Origin: Desulfoscipio geothermicus
GTDB lineage: Bacteria; Bacillota; Desulfotomaculia; Desulfotomaculales; Desulfallaceae
DNA: 64,000 bases
Reading direction: 5' to 3'
Assembly (NCBI GenBank): GCA_016841205.1
Contig: JAENZP010000002.1
Location: 62,001-126,000, forward strand
Shown here: one piece after another, positions 17,580 to 26,698 of the stretch
Layout: every line of letters begins with the position of its first letter
How positions within the stretch are numbered: the stretch's first letter is position 1
Notes under the pieces: generated by a model
Databases searched by the model: none
What the model saw: only the letters and a program-made list of their open reading frames with translations
Told to the model about the DNA's origin: nothing
Program-made: the position numbers and the translations under genes

Positions 17580-17932
17580 AAACGGTAACCTTCTTTATTT
17601 CCTTATTTTAATTTTTACCTATTTTATATTATTTTTTGGTTTTTTTGTATTAATTTATTGTATATTTTACTTTAATTTTTATCTATTGAATATTAATTTT
17701 TTATTTTTTGCATTATTTTTCGACTTTTTTTTATATTATTTTTATATTAACTGAAAGTTATATTAATTAAAAAGCAGCCGGTTCCTGCTTACCATGTTTA
17801 AAAATTACTTTTTTTTGCCTAAAAATTTCTTTTTTTTATCTATATTTGCATAGGACATATAAAGAAGCACAAAAAAAACCGCTCCCAGGTCACTGGCAGC
17901 GTTGGCATAACCCGTCCTATATCTTAACATTT
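17580..17932. other. Gene-free AT-rich leader region upstream of agrC
   Basis: 353 bp without a convincing gene. Bases 17590-17760 are almost pure A/T with repeated T runs of 5-8 (plus strand), so agrC would be transcribed out of an A-tract-rich, probably curved segment. No GTCYA box array is seen here. The part nearer 17933 contains two further long T runs, which could act as the end signal of the CPBP gene, but I find no good hairpin. Confidence 0.5.
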
Positions 17933-18697
17933 TTATCTCAAAAGAAACGGCCATATAATGTATAAACCGATATTCGTTAACCCGTGAGCCAATGAGACAC
18001 CCAAAAGGGATCTAAAAAAGCCGGCAGCCATGGAAAAAAGCAGCGCAACGGTAAAAACGAAAATCAAGTCCACCGGTGAAAGGTGGGTGATGTGCAGCAC
18101 CCCGAATATGAAGCTGATATAAATAATGCCGTACCACTTGCCTAATGTCTCTACAGCCGCGCGATACATAACCCCGCGAAAGATAAATTCTTCCAAAAAC
18201 CCGGTGCTGACAAGCAGGATCAGCGCGGGAAGCCAAACATGCTGGAAAGTAAACTCCGTTACCAGAGGAGCGGGTTTTAGAATCAGATACTCCATCAAGC
18301 CCAGCGGCACACCAATAAGGGCCAGCGGCAACTGAAGGGGCAGATTGCCCAATGTCAGCCCGATTTCACGGGGCTTAAAGCCGGCAAATCTCATCACGGT
18401 AGCGGCAGCGGCAAAAAGCGGAAGACTAATGATCAGGTACCAATACATGATCGGAATGCCGTTCAGGGGTATAGACAGGCTCATAATTCGGATTAACGGG
18501 GCCAGGGACAAAGACAGATAGACCAGGTTTATTGCTTGCTTGTAAGCCAGGGAAGCATGTACAAGCAAGGCTATCAGCACAACCACATGACAGACGATCC
18601 CGTACAGCGGGTTGTAATAGGCTGTGATAATCTCCGCGGCAGTTATAACAGCCGCATACAACCAGATAAAAAAATGATCTTTATTATTCACGGACAT
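17933..18697 (-). CDS. CPBP-family intramembrane metalloprotease (Abi/CAAX-type)
   Basis: About 254 aa, polytopic. It has the three conserved CPBP motifs: EEFIFRG (E-E-x-x-x-R), FGVLH (F-x-x-x-H) and HGLTN (H-x-x-x-N). Family members cleave prenylated or bacteriocin-type substrates in the membrane; the substrate here is unknown. The open frame extends to 18823, but that extension would overlap the upstream gene by 140 bp, so I choose ATG 18697 (GGGTGG just before it), which leaves a 14-bp overlap. It is co-transcribed with the DUF1616 gene and so is probably part of the agr regulon. Confidence 0.87.
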   Translation of the reverse strand: MSVNNKDHFFIWLYAAVITAAEIITAYYNPLYGIVCHVVVLIALLVHASLAYKQAINLVYLSLSLAPLIRIMSLSIPLNGIPIMYWYLIISLPLFAAAATVMRFAGFKPREIGLTLGNLPLQLPLALIGVPLGLMEYLILKPAPLVTEFTFQHVWLPALILLVSTGFLEEFIFRGVMYRAAVETLGKWYGIIYISFIFGVLHITHLSPVDLIFVFTVALLFSMAAGFFRSLLGVSLAHGLTNIGLYIIWPFLLR

Positions 18698-19523
18698 CCA
18701 CCCACAAATGCAGAGAGCGATAGGGATCGCTCTCCCTGTTTTTAAATAGTAAAAACTCCACCTCCATATTTTCATGGGGCCTGTTAACGCTAAAGCTAAC
18801 GGGCTCTTCCCATTTTTCTTCATGGTTTAATTCAAAAGGACCCAACCGCTTTTTCAAATACCCGTTCATGCGCACCTCGGCTGTGTAAGAAACCGGACAA
18901 TATTCGTGGTTAACGGTTCCCAGGATAACTTCCTTTTCTTCACCCGCATTCATATCCCAGGGATAACCCTCTATCTTCCCTCCAGGCCCCAAAATATAAA
19001 ATTCCGTGAACTTCTCACCAACACTTGGTGAGGTTGCAACATAATAAAGGCTTCCCACCGCAAAAATAATAGACCCCACCAGTACTACCGAAAGAATTTT
19101 ATCCAGCCTGGAAAGGCTGCCCCATTTAACAATTTCTAAGTTTAAATCAACTACAAAACGTTTCTCGAAGGACAGCTTATTTCTTCGGTAGACTGTGATA
19201 ACGGACAGCAGGATTGTGAAAACCAACAACGTTAGCAATACGGGGTAAAGTCTTATTCCCCACGGGGTGTAGTTCAGGATGAGGCCAAGAAGCGGTACCA
19301 CGGCAATACTTAGACCGAAACTCAAGGCAGCCCGCTCAATGCCATCAATATCGCCCCTGGCCGGAAACAAAGCCGCTATTAAGGAATACCCGGGGAAAAA
19401 CAAGACAAAAGGCAATCCCAAGGCAACCGGCAAAGTTCCGCTCACATTAAAAACAATTAATACCAACAGGACAACAGAAATAAATAATATGAAGAAACAC
19501 TCGTTTTTTATTTTTATCCTCAA
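18684..19523 (-). CDS. DUF1616-family membrane protein
   Basis: 279 aa. Four to five N-terminal helices contain the family's PGYSLIAALFP and ERAALSFGLSIAVVPLLGL, followed after about residue 155 by an extracytoplasmic beta-rich domain (KFTEFYILGPGGKIEGYP and so on). DUF1616 proteins occur in envelope and glycosylation loci of Firmicutes and archaea; their biochemical role is not established. It is the first gene behind box-array promoter locus 3, with a short leader of about 45 nt. Confidence 0.85.
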   Translation of the reverse strand: MRIKIKNECFFILFISVVLLVLIVFNVSGTLPVALGLPFVLFFPGYSLIAALFPARGDIDGIERAALSFGLSIAVVPLLGLILNYTPWGIRLYPVLLTLLVFTILLSVITVYRRNKLSFEKRFVVDLNLEIVKWGSLSRLDKILSVVLVGSIIFAVGSLYYVATSPSVGEKFTEFYILGPGGKIEGYPWDMNAGEEKEVILGTVNHEYCPVSYTAEVRMNGYLKKRLGPFELNHEEKWEEPVSFSVNRPHENMEVEFLLFKNRESDPYRSLHLWVDVRE

Positions 19524-19573
19524 AAAAATTCAATCCCTTAAGCAGATTAAGGCGAAAAGATGTGGCATGTACT

Positions 19574-19657
19574 AAAATAACAACATTAAAGCCGGTTGTC
19601 CATGTTTATTGTCTAAAAACAGCAAAACTATGTCCAATTAATACATAATCTCGTCCA
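19574..19657 (-). promoter_or_regulatory. Predicted LytTR-box array and promoter (locus 3)
   Basis: Four GTCYA boxes start at 19598, 19611, 19632 and 19653 (13, 21, 21 bp), exactly as in locus 1. The gene-proximal box is the -35 TGGACA (19597-19602), then 17 bp and -10 TATTTT (19574-19579). The sequences between boxes differ from loci 1 and 2, so only spacing and boxes are conserved, which argues for function. It serves the DUF1616-CPBP pair. Confidence 0.72.
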
Positions 19658-19658
19658 G

Positions 19659-19734
19659 AAAGCTGAAGGGGTCAGACCTTGACATTTGACACGAAGTTAA
19701 GTGTCAAATGTCAAGGTCTGACCCCTTCAGCTTT
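19659..19734. repeat. GGGGTCAGACCTTGACA-type palindromic repeat, copy 1
   Basis: Perfect 34-bp inverted repeat with an 8-nt loop (19693-19700). The core GGGGTCAGACCTTGACA continues as TTTGACAC here and ATTGACAC at 50.6 and 62.3 kb. A T run follows, so it may double as a terminator for the symporter gene, but its sequence recurs at distant sites and it is best seen as a dispersed REP-like element. It abuts the fourth box of locus 3. Confidence 0.9.
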
Positions 19735-19756
19735 TTAACGAAAACATGCGTTACTG

Positions 19757-21061
19757 CTAATTCCGATTTCCCAGCCACCGGTTCATCACCATAGATGCAG
19801 CCAAGTCCCCGGTGACATTCAATGCCGTCCTGCTCATATCCAGGATCCTGTCAACACCAAGTATGATAGCAATTCCAGCAGTTGGTATTCCAACGCTTGT
19901 AAGTATTGTGGCCAGGATCACAATGCCCATTCCCGGGGTTGCCGGTGAACCGATTGATGCGCCTACTGATGTAAGCAAAATTAAAAGTAACGCTGTAGAA
20001 CTTAAATCCACACCAAAGACCTGGGCCAGAAAAACTGCCGCAGCACCTTGATAAAGGGCAGTTCCATCCATATTTATTGTGGTACCCAGGGGGATCATAA
20101 ACTGAGAAATAGCGGGCCGGACACCCAGTTGTTCCTGAGCAGTTTGAAGCGTTAAGGGCATAACTGCCGCCGAACTTGAGGTGGAAAAGGCCAGTACCTG
20201 GGCAGAGCGTATCTTTCTTAGAAAATCCACAGGAGACATTTTGGATGCCAAAAAAACAATCGTACAATACACGCATAACAGCAGCAGCAAGCCCAGAATT
20301 ACTGTAGACACGTAGGCCGCCACGCCCAACAGGGCTTCCCAGCCTACCTGGATCATAATCTGGGCCAGCAGGCCGAATACGGCCAGCGGCGCTATAAGCA
20401 TAGCCCACCGTACTACCGTCATACAGACGGACTGTATGGAATTCATAAGTTCGAGCAGCGGCCGGGAATATTTTGATTCCGTGCTGACCAGAGCAACTCC
20501 TACGATTACCGCAAATATCACCACCTGCAGCATCTGCGTATTTACCATGGCCTGTAAGGGATTACTTGGCAGCAGGTTCACAAAATACTCCGGTATATTG
20601 GTAATGCCCGGATCAGGCAAGGTTTGATCTGCTCCCGAAGGTAGGGAATCCTCCCGGTATGAATTAAACGTGGTTTTATCCAGGTAATGTCCAGGGTTTA
20701 TGATCATTGCCACAGAAATGCCAATGGTTACCGCCAGGCCGGTGGTGACAATATAATACAGTACCACACGCAGACCCATCTTTTTCAGGAATTCAATATC
20801 TTCGTTGCTGGCAATTCCTCGAATGATAGATGCAAAAACCAGGGGAACGACAATCATCTGAAGCAGACTCAAAAACAATTTACCCGGTAAAGCCAGCCAG
20901 TTGCCAATAAGCGTGCCAATTTCCTGCGAAATCAAACCTGCCGAAGGATTTACCGCGAGACCTGTAAGGACTCCCAGGATCATTGCAAACAGCATTTTAG
21001 CCCACAGATTCTGTTTAAGCATTTCCTTGATAGGACCCATACCCATTAACAATCGTCTCAC
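19757..21061 (-). CDS. Dicarboxylate/amino acid:cation symporter (DctA/GltP family)
   Basis: 434-aa polytopic transporter. Family signatures are all present: SLLQMIVVPLVFASI, the serine-rich reentrant loop FSTSSSAAVMPLT, NMDGTALYQG (cation/substrate site) and GSPATPGMGIV (second hairpin). It probably takes up C4-dicarboxylates or glutamate with Na+ or H+. It does not belong functionally to the polysaccharide genes around it. An ATG a few codons inside (MGMGPIKE) is an alternative start. Confidence 0.92.
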   Translation of the reverse strand: MRRLLMGMGPIKEMLKQNLWAKMLFAMILGVLTGLAVNPSAGLISQEIGTLIGNWLALPGKLFLSLLQMIVVPLVFASIIRGIASNEDIEFLKKMGLRVVLYYIVTTGLAVTIGISVAMIINPGHYLDKTTFNSYREDSLPSGADQTLPDPGITNIPEYFVNLLPSNPLQAMVNTQMLQVVIFAVIVGVALVSTESKYSRPLLELMNSIQSVCMTVVRWAMLIAPLAVFGLLAQIMIQVGWEALLGVAAYVSTVILGLLLLLCVYCTIVFLASKMSPVDFLRKIRSAQVLAFSTSSSAAVMPLTLQTAQEQLGVRPAISQFMIPLGTTINMDGTALYQGAAAVFLAQVFGVDLSSTALLLILLTSVGASIGSPATPGMGIVILATILTSVGIPTAGIAIILGVDRILDMSRTALNVTGDLAASMVMNRWLGNRN

Positions 21062-21121
21062 CCCCGGGTAATCCTGTTCTTAAGTTATATGCCTGATAAC
21101 ATATCCTTGTTTCTTAATTTT

Positions 21122-22162
21122 TCAATACCCGTAGTACCCCTTAAACCACTCCGCAAACTTCGCTAACCCATCCTCAATACTCGTGCCGGGCTTGAAATCA
21201 AAATCCCGCTCCAGCTCGGCAGTGGAAGCGTAAGTCCTGGGGACATCCCCAGGCTGCATGGGCAAAAATTCTTTCTCGGCCACTATGTTCTTCCCGGTGA
21301 CCTTGCTCAGCGCCTTTTCCAGCGTTTCAATGAAATACATCAGCTGCTCCGGGTTGTTGTTACCGATATTATACACCTTGTGCCGCACGCCATCATTTAC
21401 GGGCGGGTTGCATAATATCCTCTCTACCCCGGTGATGATATCGTCAATGTAGGTGAAATCCCGGTACATATCACCGTGATTAAATATTTTAATGGGCTCT
21501 CCCTTCATTATCTTTTGGCTGAATGAAAAATAAGCCATATCTGGGCGGCCCATAGACCCGTAAACAGTGAAGAACCTTAGACCGGTAGCCGGTATATTAT
21601 AAAGATGGCTGTAAGTATAGGCCATCAGTTCGTTTGATTTTTTGGTGGCGGCATAAAGAGAGACAGGGTTGTCCACGAAATCGCCCTCCGAGAAGGGGAC
21701 TTTTTTATTAGCGCCATAGACCGAGCTGGATGAAGCGTAAACGAGGTGCTCGACGCCTGCTTGAGTATAAGAATGGCGGCAGGCTTCCAGTATGTTAAAG
21801 AACCCGATAATATTGCTCCGGATATAAGCCTCGGGGTTTTCAATACTATAACGCACTCCCGCCTGGGCAGCCAGGTTTACTACAATATGGGGCTTGTACT
21901 TGCTAAATACGGTATTAACCATATCCTTATCAGAGATATCGCCCTTGAGGAAGGTAAAAACGCCATCACCTTCTGTTTGCATTAGCTCTTCAAGCCTGGC
22001 TTGCTTTAAGGACACATCATAGTAATCATTTAGATTATCTATGCCAATGACCCGGCAGCCCTGTTCCAGCAGCCGTTTGGCCATAAAATAGCCGATAAAC
22101 CCCGCTGCCCCGGTGATTAGATAGGTCTTTGTTTTATCCAGTTCTTTGTAATCCGCTCTCAT
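21122..22162 (-). CDS. UDP-glucuronate 4-epimerase (NAD-dependent epimerase/dehydratase)
   Basis: 346-aa extended SDR. Rossmann motif ITGAAGFIG, catalytic SSSSVYG and YAATKK (Y-x-x-x-K), and RFFTVYGSMGRPDMA, which is typical of the GalE-like group acting on UDP-glucuronate (LspL/Cap1J type). It would supply UDP-galacturonate to the capsule. The precursor enzyme UDP-glucose dehydrogenase is present only as a stub just upstream (22194-22337). Confidence 0.9.
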   Translation of the reverse strand: MRADYKELDKTKTYLITGAAGFIGYFMAKRLLEQGCRVIGIDNLNDYYDVSLKQARLEELMQTEGDGVFTFLKGDISDKDMVNTVFSKYKPHIVVNLAAQAGVRYSIENPEAYIRSNIIGFFNILEACRHSYTQAGVEHLVYASSSSVYGANKKVPFSEGDFVDNPVSLYAATKKSNELMAYTYSHLYNIPATGLRFFTVYGSMGRPDMAYFSFSQKIMKGEPIKIFNHGDMYRDFTYIDDIITGVERILCNPPVNDGVRHKVYNIGNNNPEQLMYFIETLEKALSKVTGKNIVAEKEFLPMQPGDVPRTYASTAELERDFDFKPGTSIEDGLAKFAEWFKGYYGY

Positions 22163-22193
22163 GTGAATAGCTGCTCCTTACGAATATATTTCT

Positions 22194-22337
22194 TTATGAG
22201 AAAATGGCAGCCAATCTCAGCATATTAATTTTTTGTTCTTCAATATCGACACAGGTAACCTGGTGGCCCACTTCAGCAAAGCATACGCCTGTAACCAGGC
22301 CTACATAGTCGGTTCCGGCTACTGAGATTTTGTACAT
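22194..22337 (-). pseudogene. 5' stub of UDP-glucose 6-dehydrogenase
   Basis: 47-codon ORF starting [20 protein letters not shown] and continuing with the acidic strand end CVDIEEQK, i.e. the NAD-binding start of Ugd. It then diverges and stops (LAAIFS). GGAAG is kept before its ATG. The second Gly of the usual GTGYVG is Asp here. It is clearly the truncated front of a roughly 440-aa gene, left when the rest was deleted. Confidence 0.85.
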
Positions 22338-22341
22338 AATA

Positions 22342-23481
22342 TCACTTCCTCCAAACCATTCTATCAACAATCCCTGTATAACTCTGTATAATTTTTACCA
22401 CCTTCACGCTCACGTTTTCATCTGCATAGTCAGGTGTCGTAACGCCGAGGTCGCCATTTTTATACATAGCAACAGCCAGGTCAACTGCCTGTAGCACCTG
22501 CTCGGTGGTGATACTTCCAATGATGAAATTACCTTTATCCATAGATTCCGGCCGCTCGGTGCTGGTTCGTACAGATACAGCCGGGAATTTGAAATAGGAG
22601 GCTTCCTCCGGTATCGTACCACTGTCTGATACTACACAGAAGGCATTTAACTGCAAATTGTTATAATCTGAAAATCCGAAGGGCTTTAAACTGCGCACAT
22701 GGGGGTGAAATTTAAAGCTCCTTTGCTCAATAAACTTGGCGCTGCGGGGATGCATACTGTAGATGATGGGCATGTCATAATGCTCGGCCAGGCTATTTAC
22801 CGCGTTCATCAAGGCTAAAAAGTTCTCCTTAATGTCAATATTCTCCTCACGATGGGCGGAGAGCAAAATATATCTCCCTTTTTCCAAACCCAAATACTCA
22901 ACTACTTTGCTGCTTTTAATTTTGTCAATATTGGCAGTCAGCACTTCAGCCATTGGGGATCCTGTTACATAAGTACGCTCTTTACCTACACCTTCATAGT
23001 TCAAATAGCGCCTGGCATGTTCGCTGTAGCACAAATTAACGTCCGCGATATGGTCAACAATTCGACGATTGGTTTCTTCGGGTAGATTCTCATCAAAACA
23101 GCGGTTGCCAGCTTCCATATGGAAGATAGGCACTTTCAGTCTTTTGGCTGAAATGGACGACAGAGCTGAGTTTGTATCGCCCAGGATCAAGAGCGCATCT
23201 GGTTTTACTTCTGAAAGCACCTTATAACTTTTCGCTATAATATTGCCGATGGTTTCACCCAAATCTCCGCCAACTGCCTCCAGATAGTAATCTGGCTCCC
23301 TTAAGTCTAAGTCCTCAAAGAATATCTGGTTCAGCGTGTAATCCCAATTCTGGCCGGTATGCACCAAGAGATGGTCAAAGTAAAGATCGCATTTTTTGAT
23401 CACTTCGGACAGCCGTATTATCTCCGGTCTCGTGCCCAGGATGGTCATTAGTTTTAGTTTACTCACTGCTGAATTAGCCAC
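22342..23481 (-). CDS. capG: UDP-N-acetylglucosamine 2-epimerase family, CapG/FnlC type
   Basis: 379 aa. It starts near [20 protein letters not shown] with the epimerase LVHTGQN and LGDTNSAL motifs and the conserved [19 protein letters not shown] region. The version seen (RLSEV, NRCFD) matches CapG/FnlC, the last enzyme of UDP-N-acetyl-L-fucosamine synthesis, better than WecB. I choose GTG 23481 (GGAGG five bases before); the longer open frame to 23628 would only read the preceding gene out of frame. One base separates it from the capF stop, consistent with capE-capF-capG co-transcription. Confidence 0.88.
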   Translation of the reverse strand: MANSAVSKLKLMTILGTRPEIIRLSEVIKKCDLYFDHLLVHTGQNWDYTLNQIFFEDLDLREPDYYLEAVGGDLGETIGNIIAKSYKVLSEVKPDALLILGDTNSALSSISAKRLKVPIFHMEAGNRCFDENLPEETNRRIVDHIADVNLCYSEHARRYLNYEGVGKERTYVTGSPMAEVLTANIDKIKSSKVVEYLGLEKGRYILLSAHREENIDIKENFLALMNAVNSLAEHYDMPIIYSMHPRSAKFIEQRSFKFHPHVRSLKPFGFSDYNNLQLNAFCVVSDSGTIPEEASYFKFPAVSVRTSTERPESMDKGNFIIGSITTEQVLQAVDLAVAMYKNGDLGVTTPDYADENVSVKVVKIIQSYTGIVDRMVWRK

Positions 23482-23482
23482 G

Positions 23483-24592
23483 TTACACCTCCAAATAATA
23501 CGTGTCTGGCTTCTCCGGATTAAAGCTTTCATTGGCCCACATAATGGTGACCATGTCTGTATCTCCGAGGTTCTCGATGTTATGGGTATAGCCGGTGGGT
23601 ATATCAATGACTTCCAGCTTATCACCACTAACGTAATATGCTATAACTTCATCAGACCCAACTTTCCGGAAGCGGATGACGCCGGTTCCACTGACTACCA
23701 GGAACTTTTCATTTTTACTATGGTGCCAGTGGTTGCCTTTGGTAATACCAGGCTTAGAAATGTTAACGGATACCTGTCCTCTATCCGGGGTTTTAATAAA
23801 CTCTGTAAAAGATCCACGGTTATCCACATTCATGGTTAGTGGATAGCCGAACTTATCTTTGGGCAGATAGCTTAAATATGTACTATATAATTTGCTGGTA
23901 AACTCGTCAGACATCTTGGGAAAAGAACGCTCCTCACGGCTTTTTTTAAATGAATATAGTAAATCAACTATTTCACCGAGAGTAATGGTGTGCACTACCG
24001 GAACCGCGCAAAAATCTCCAACGGAGTTTTCTTTACCTTGTAGGGCATTGATAAGTTCCTCTACTACATCATCTATATAGACTAGACTCAGAACTACACT
24101 GGGATCATTTACAGTGATAGGCAGGCCATGGGCAATATTGTGGCAGAAAGTAACCACTGCACTATTGTAATTAGGCCGACACCATTTTCCGAACACATTG
24201 GGGAAACGATAGATGAGTACCCTGGCCCCTGTTTCCCGACCATAGGCAACCAACAAATCCTCCCCGGCTTTTTTGCTCTTTCCATAGGGATTATCAAGAG
24301 CGGCCTGGGTTGATGAGGCAACCAGCACAGGGCAGGTGTTGCCGTGCTTTTTCAAGGTATCCAGCAAGGTTTTAGTAAAGCCAAAATTGCCCTCCATAAA
24401 CTCCGACTGTTCCTGGGGACGATTTACACCGGCCAGGTGAAAGACGAAGTCTGCTTCTTGGCAATAGCTATCTAGCAGTGCCGGGTTAGTATCCTTGTCA
24501 TACTCAAGGATACCGGTATATTTCTGATTAGATAGCTCCGCGATAAGATTTTTTCCAATAAAACCTTGCGCACCGGTTACAAGTATTTTCAT
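23483..24592 (-). CDS. capF: CapF-type bifunctional UDP-sugar reductase/epimerase
   Basis: 369 aa. An N-terminal SDR domain (VTGAQGFIGKNL, YGKSKKAGE, catalytic Y-x-x-x-K) is fused to a C-terminal cupin domain (about 250-369) with GITKGNHWHHSKNEKF, where the metal-binding His and Glu are visible. This fusion is diagnostic of CapF, which works between CapE and CapG in UDP-L-FucNAc synthesis. It overlaps capE by 4 bp. The length equals that of Staphylococcus CapF (about 369). Confidence 0.92.
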   Translation of the reverse strand: MKILVTGAQGFIGKNLIAELSNQKYTGILEYDKDTNPALLDSYCQEADFVFHLAGVNRPQEQSEFMEGNFGFTKTLLDTLKKHGNTCPVLVASSTQAALDNPYGKSKKAGEDLLVAYGRETGARVLIYRFPNVFGKWCRPNYNSAVVTFCHNIAHGLPITVNDPSVVLSLVYIDDVVEELINALQGKENSVGDFCAVPVVHTITLGEIVDLLYSFKKSREERSFPKMSDEFTSKLYSTYLSYLPKDKFGYPLTMNVDNRGSFTEFIKTPDRGQVSVNISKPGITKGNHWHHSKNEKFLVVSGTGVIRFRKVGSDEVIAYYVSGDKLEVIDIPTGYTHNIENLGDTDMVTIMWANESFNPEKPDTYYLEV

Positions 24593-25611
24593 GACTTACT
24601 CCAGCCTTCCAACTCTTTTTGTACATAGTCAAGGGACAGTAATTTATCTTTGATCTGCTCTATATTAAGCCTGTATGTATTATGTGAGTTATACTCTTCT
24701 TCTGAAGATAACTGCTGGTCTCCTTCTATGAAATACTTATCATAGTTAAGGTCTCTTTTATCAGCGGGTACTCTAAAATATCGGCCTAAATCCCGGGCTA
24801 CTATATATTCTTCTTTGGTAAGCAGTGTTTCATAGAGCTTTTCTCCGTGGCGAGTACCGATTATTTTAATCTCGTTATCAACGTTAAATAGTTCTTTAAT
24901 TGCTTGAGCTAAGTCACCGATTGTGGAGGCAGGGGATTTTTGCACTAAAATATCGCCCGCCTGGGCATTTTCAAAGGCAAATATTACAAGTTCCACTGCT
25001 TCTTCAAGGCTCATTAAAAACCTGGTCATATTAGGGTCTGTTACCGTTAAAGGTTGTCCACTTTTTAATTGATCAATAAATAAAGGTATTACAGAACCTC
25101 TCGAGGCCATAACGTTTCCGTATCGTGTGCCGCAGATAAGGGTTTTACCCGGATCAACGGTTTTTGATTTGGCTACTAAGACTTTCTCCATCATGGCTTT
25201 TGAGATACCCATTGCATTAATCGGATAAGCAGCTTTGTCGGTAGACAGGCAAATTACTTTTTTAACACCATATTCGATAGCGGCTGTAAGTACGTTATCA
25301 GTGCCGATAATATTTGTTTTAACTGCTTCCAGTGGGAAAAATTCGCAGGATGGCACTTGTTTAAGTGCCGCCGCATGGAAGATATAGTCTACACCATGCA
25401 TTGCGTTTTTTACACTGGAAATGTCTCTAACATCACCGATATAAAATTTGATTTTTGCATTTTTATAGAGTTTGCGCATATCATCCTGCTTTTTCTCGTC
25501 TCGGGAGAAAATGCGTATTTCAGCGATGTCTGTATCCAAGAACCGGTTTAATACGGCGTTACCGAAACTGCCGGTGCCACCTGTTATTAGTAGGGTACTG
25601 TATATGAACAT
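24589..25611 (-). CDS. capE: UDP-N-acetylglucosamine 4,6-dehydratase (inverting), CapE type
   Basis: 340 aa. Rossmann motif ITGGTGSFGN, then FSRDEKKQDDMRK, the catalytic Lys region STDKAAYPINAMG, which replaces the usual Y-x-x-x-K (M-x-x-x-K in this family), and the C-terminal HGEKLYETLLTKEE. First step of the UDP-FucNAc branch. AGGA eight bases before ATG 25611 decides the start; a GTG five codons earlier is less likely. First gene of the capEFG set. Confidence 0.92.
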   Translation of the reverse strand: MFIYSTLLITGGTGSFGNAVLNRFLDTDIAEIRIFSRDEKKQDDMRKLYKNAKIKFYIGDVRDISSVKNAMHGVDYIFHAAALKQVPSCEFFPLEAVKTNIIGTDNVLTAAIEYGVKKVICLSTDKAAYPINAMGISKAMMEKVLVAKSKTVDPGKTLICGTRYGNVMASRGSVIPLFIDQLKSGQPLTVTDPNMTRFLMSLEEAVELVIFAFENAQAGDILVQKSPASTIGDLAQAIKELFNVDNEIKIIGTRHGEKLYETLLTKEEYIVARDLGRYFRVPADKRDLNYDKYFIEGDQQLSSEEEYNSHNTYRLNIEQIKDKLLSLDYVQKELEGWSKS

Positions 25612-25717
25612 ATTATTTTTCCTCACATGTAGTAAAAATCTAGTCTTTTTATTTCATCGGTGAGAAAATCGATGTGTCGCAGCTGAGTTTCTAATACCAG
25701 CTTTTGATGGGAGCCGA

Positions 25718-26325
25718 TTAACCTTTAAGCGCTCGTTGCAATTCAAATTTTTTGCTTTTTAGCTTGCCTATAGCTAGTTCGGATAGAACTTCTGGATCAT
25801 CTTCTCCGGCAATCGGTGTTTCGATCATGGCACGACTAGACTTTCCCAATACATCGCTAGCTACCGATGATAGTTTAATGCTGGCTCCTTTTTGAATGCG
25901 ATTAATTTCCCTGGCACGCTCTTCTACTAGACTCCAGCGATAACGAATAAGCTCTTTTAATTCCCTTTGATCGCAGGAAGGAATATAGCTACTTCGTAGA
26001 AGTCCGTGACGTACTAATCCGGCAATCCATTCCGCATCTTCAACGTCCGTCTTGCGCCCAGGAACATTCTTAATGTGCTTTGCATTTATAACTAAAGTCT
26101 CAATCTCATTCAACTCCAGCAGATTATAAATTGGCGTCCAAAAAGAACCTGTGCTTTCATTGCTACATGAGTGCAACCTCTGTTTTTGATCTAATTTGCC
26201 ATTAATATTGGGTCATCAGTCATGGTTGAAAATGTGCGAATCTCTTTTCCGTATGGAGTTATGAATGCTACCACATTCTTTTTATGAACATCGAGTCCAC
26301 AGCAATGGCTATAAAGAACTTCCAT
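25718..26325 (-). pseudogene. IS110-family transposase, broken and C-terminally truncated
   Basis: MEVLYSHCCGLDVHKKNVV opens the DEDD RuvC-like domain. The frame is interrupted by an amber codon after ILMAN (near 26191) and then by a 1-nt deletion at the expected AMESTG (near 26177). It continues with ESTGSFWTPIYNLLE and KTDVEDAEWIAGLVRHGLL (the D-x-x-D of the site) and ends at 25718 without the Transposase_20 domain that carries the catalytic Ser. Not functional. Confidence 0.88.
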
Positions 26326-26698
26326 TTTAATCCTTCTACGGTGGTGATATTGAAGGGCCGGTGCAACAACCAATTGGATTATCCTATCCTGCGCGCTCAC
26401 CATAAAAGGGGCAACAATCTGTGATGCACCAGGTCGTTAGGGTCTGTCTTTTAGACAGGCTCGAAGCGCCAAGATAATACGACCTCCCTTCGCCAGCCTT
26501 AAATAATAATTCGATGTTGTCAATTTTCATCCTTCTGTTGGTACCGCGTTAGCAGCATGGATGTCTTTTAGTTATTAACATAATAACGTTCAGTCCCTTT
26601 TAAGAAAATTATACTAGTCTGATTAGACCTACGGAATTTTTCGATAATTAATAATATAAATTATCCCCCCTTTACAGTGACAACTTTTAAAGCGTAGC
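26326..26698. other. Non-coding end of the IS110 remnant and intergenic DNA
   Basis: No gene seen. About 310 bp next to the transposase start (26326-26640) is probably the element's non-coding end. In IS110 elements this region can encode the bridge RNA; GGTCTGTCTTTTAGACAGGC near 26440 can form a hairpin. Bases 26640-26698 are plain AT-rich intergenic DNA. Confidence 0.45.

Noticed and set aside
18698-18823. N-terminal extension of the CPBP protease
   Set aside because: It would overlap the DUF1616 gene by 140 bp, and ATG 18697 has its own ribosome-binding site.
19659-19734. Simple terminator only
   Set aside because: The same arm sequence recurs at 50.6 and 62.3 kb, so a dispersed repeat explains it better, even if it also terminates transcription.
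23482-23628. 49-codon N-terminal extension of the capG frame
   Set aside because: It only reads the end of capF in another frame; GTG 23481 with GGAGG fits the family start.
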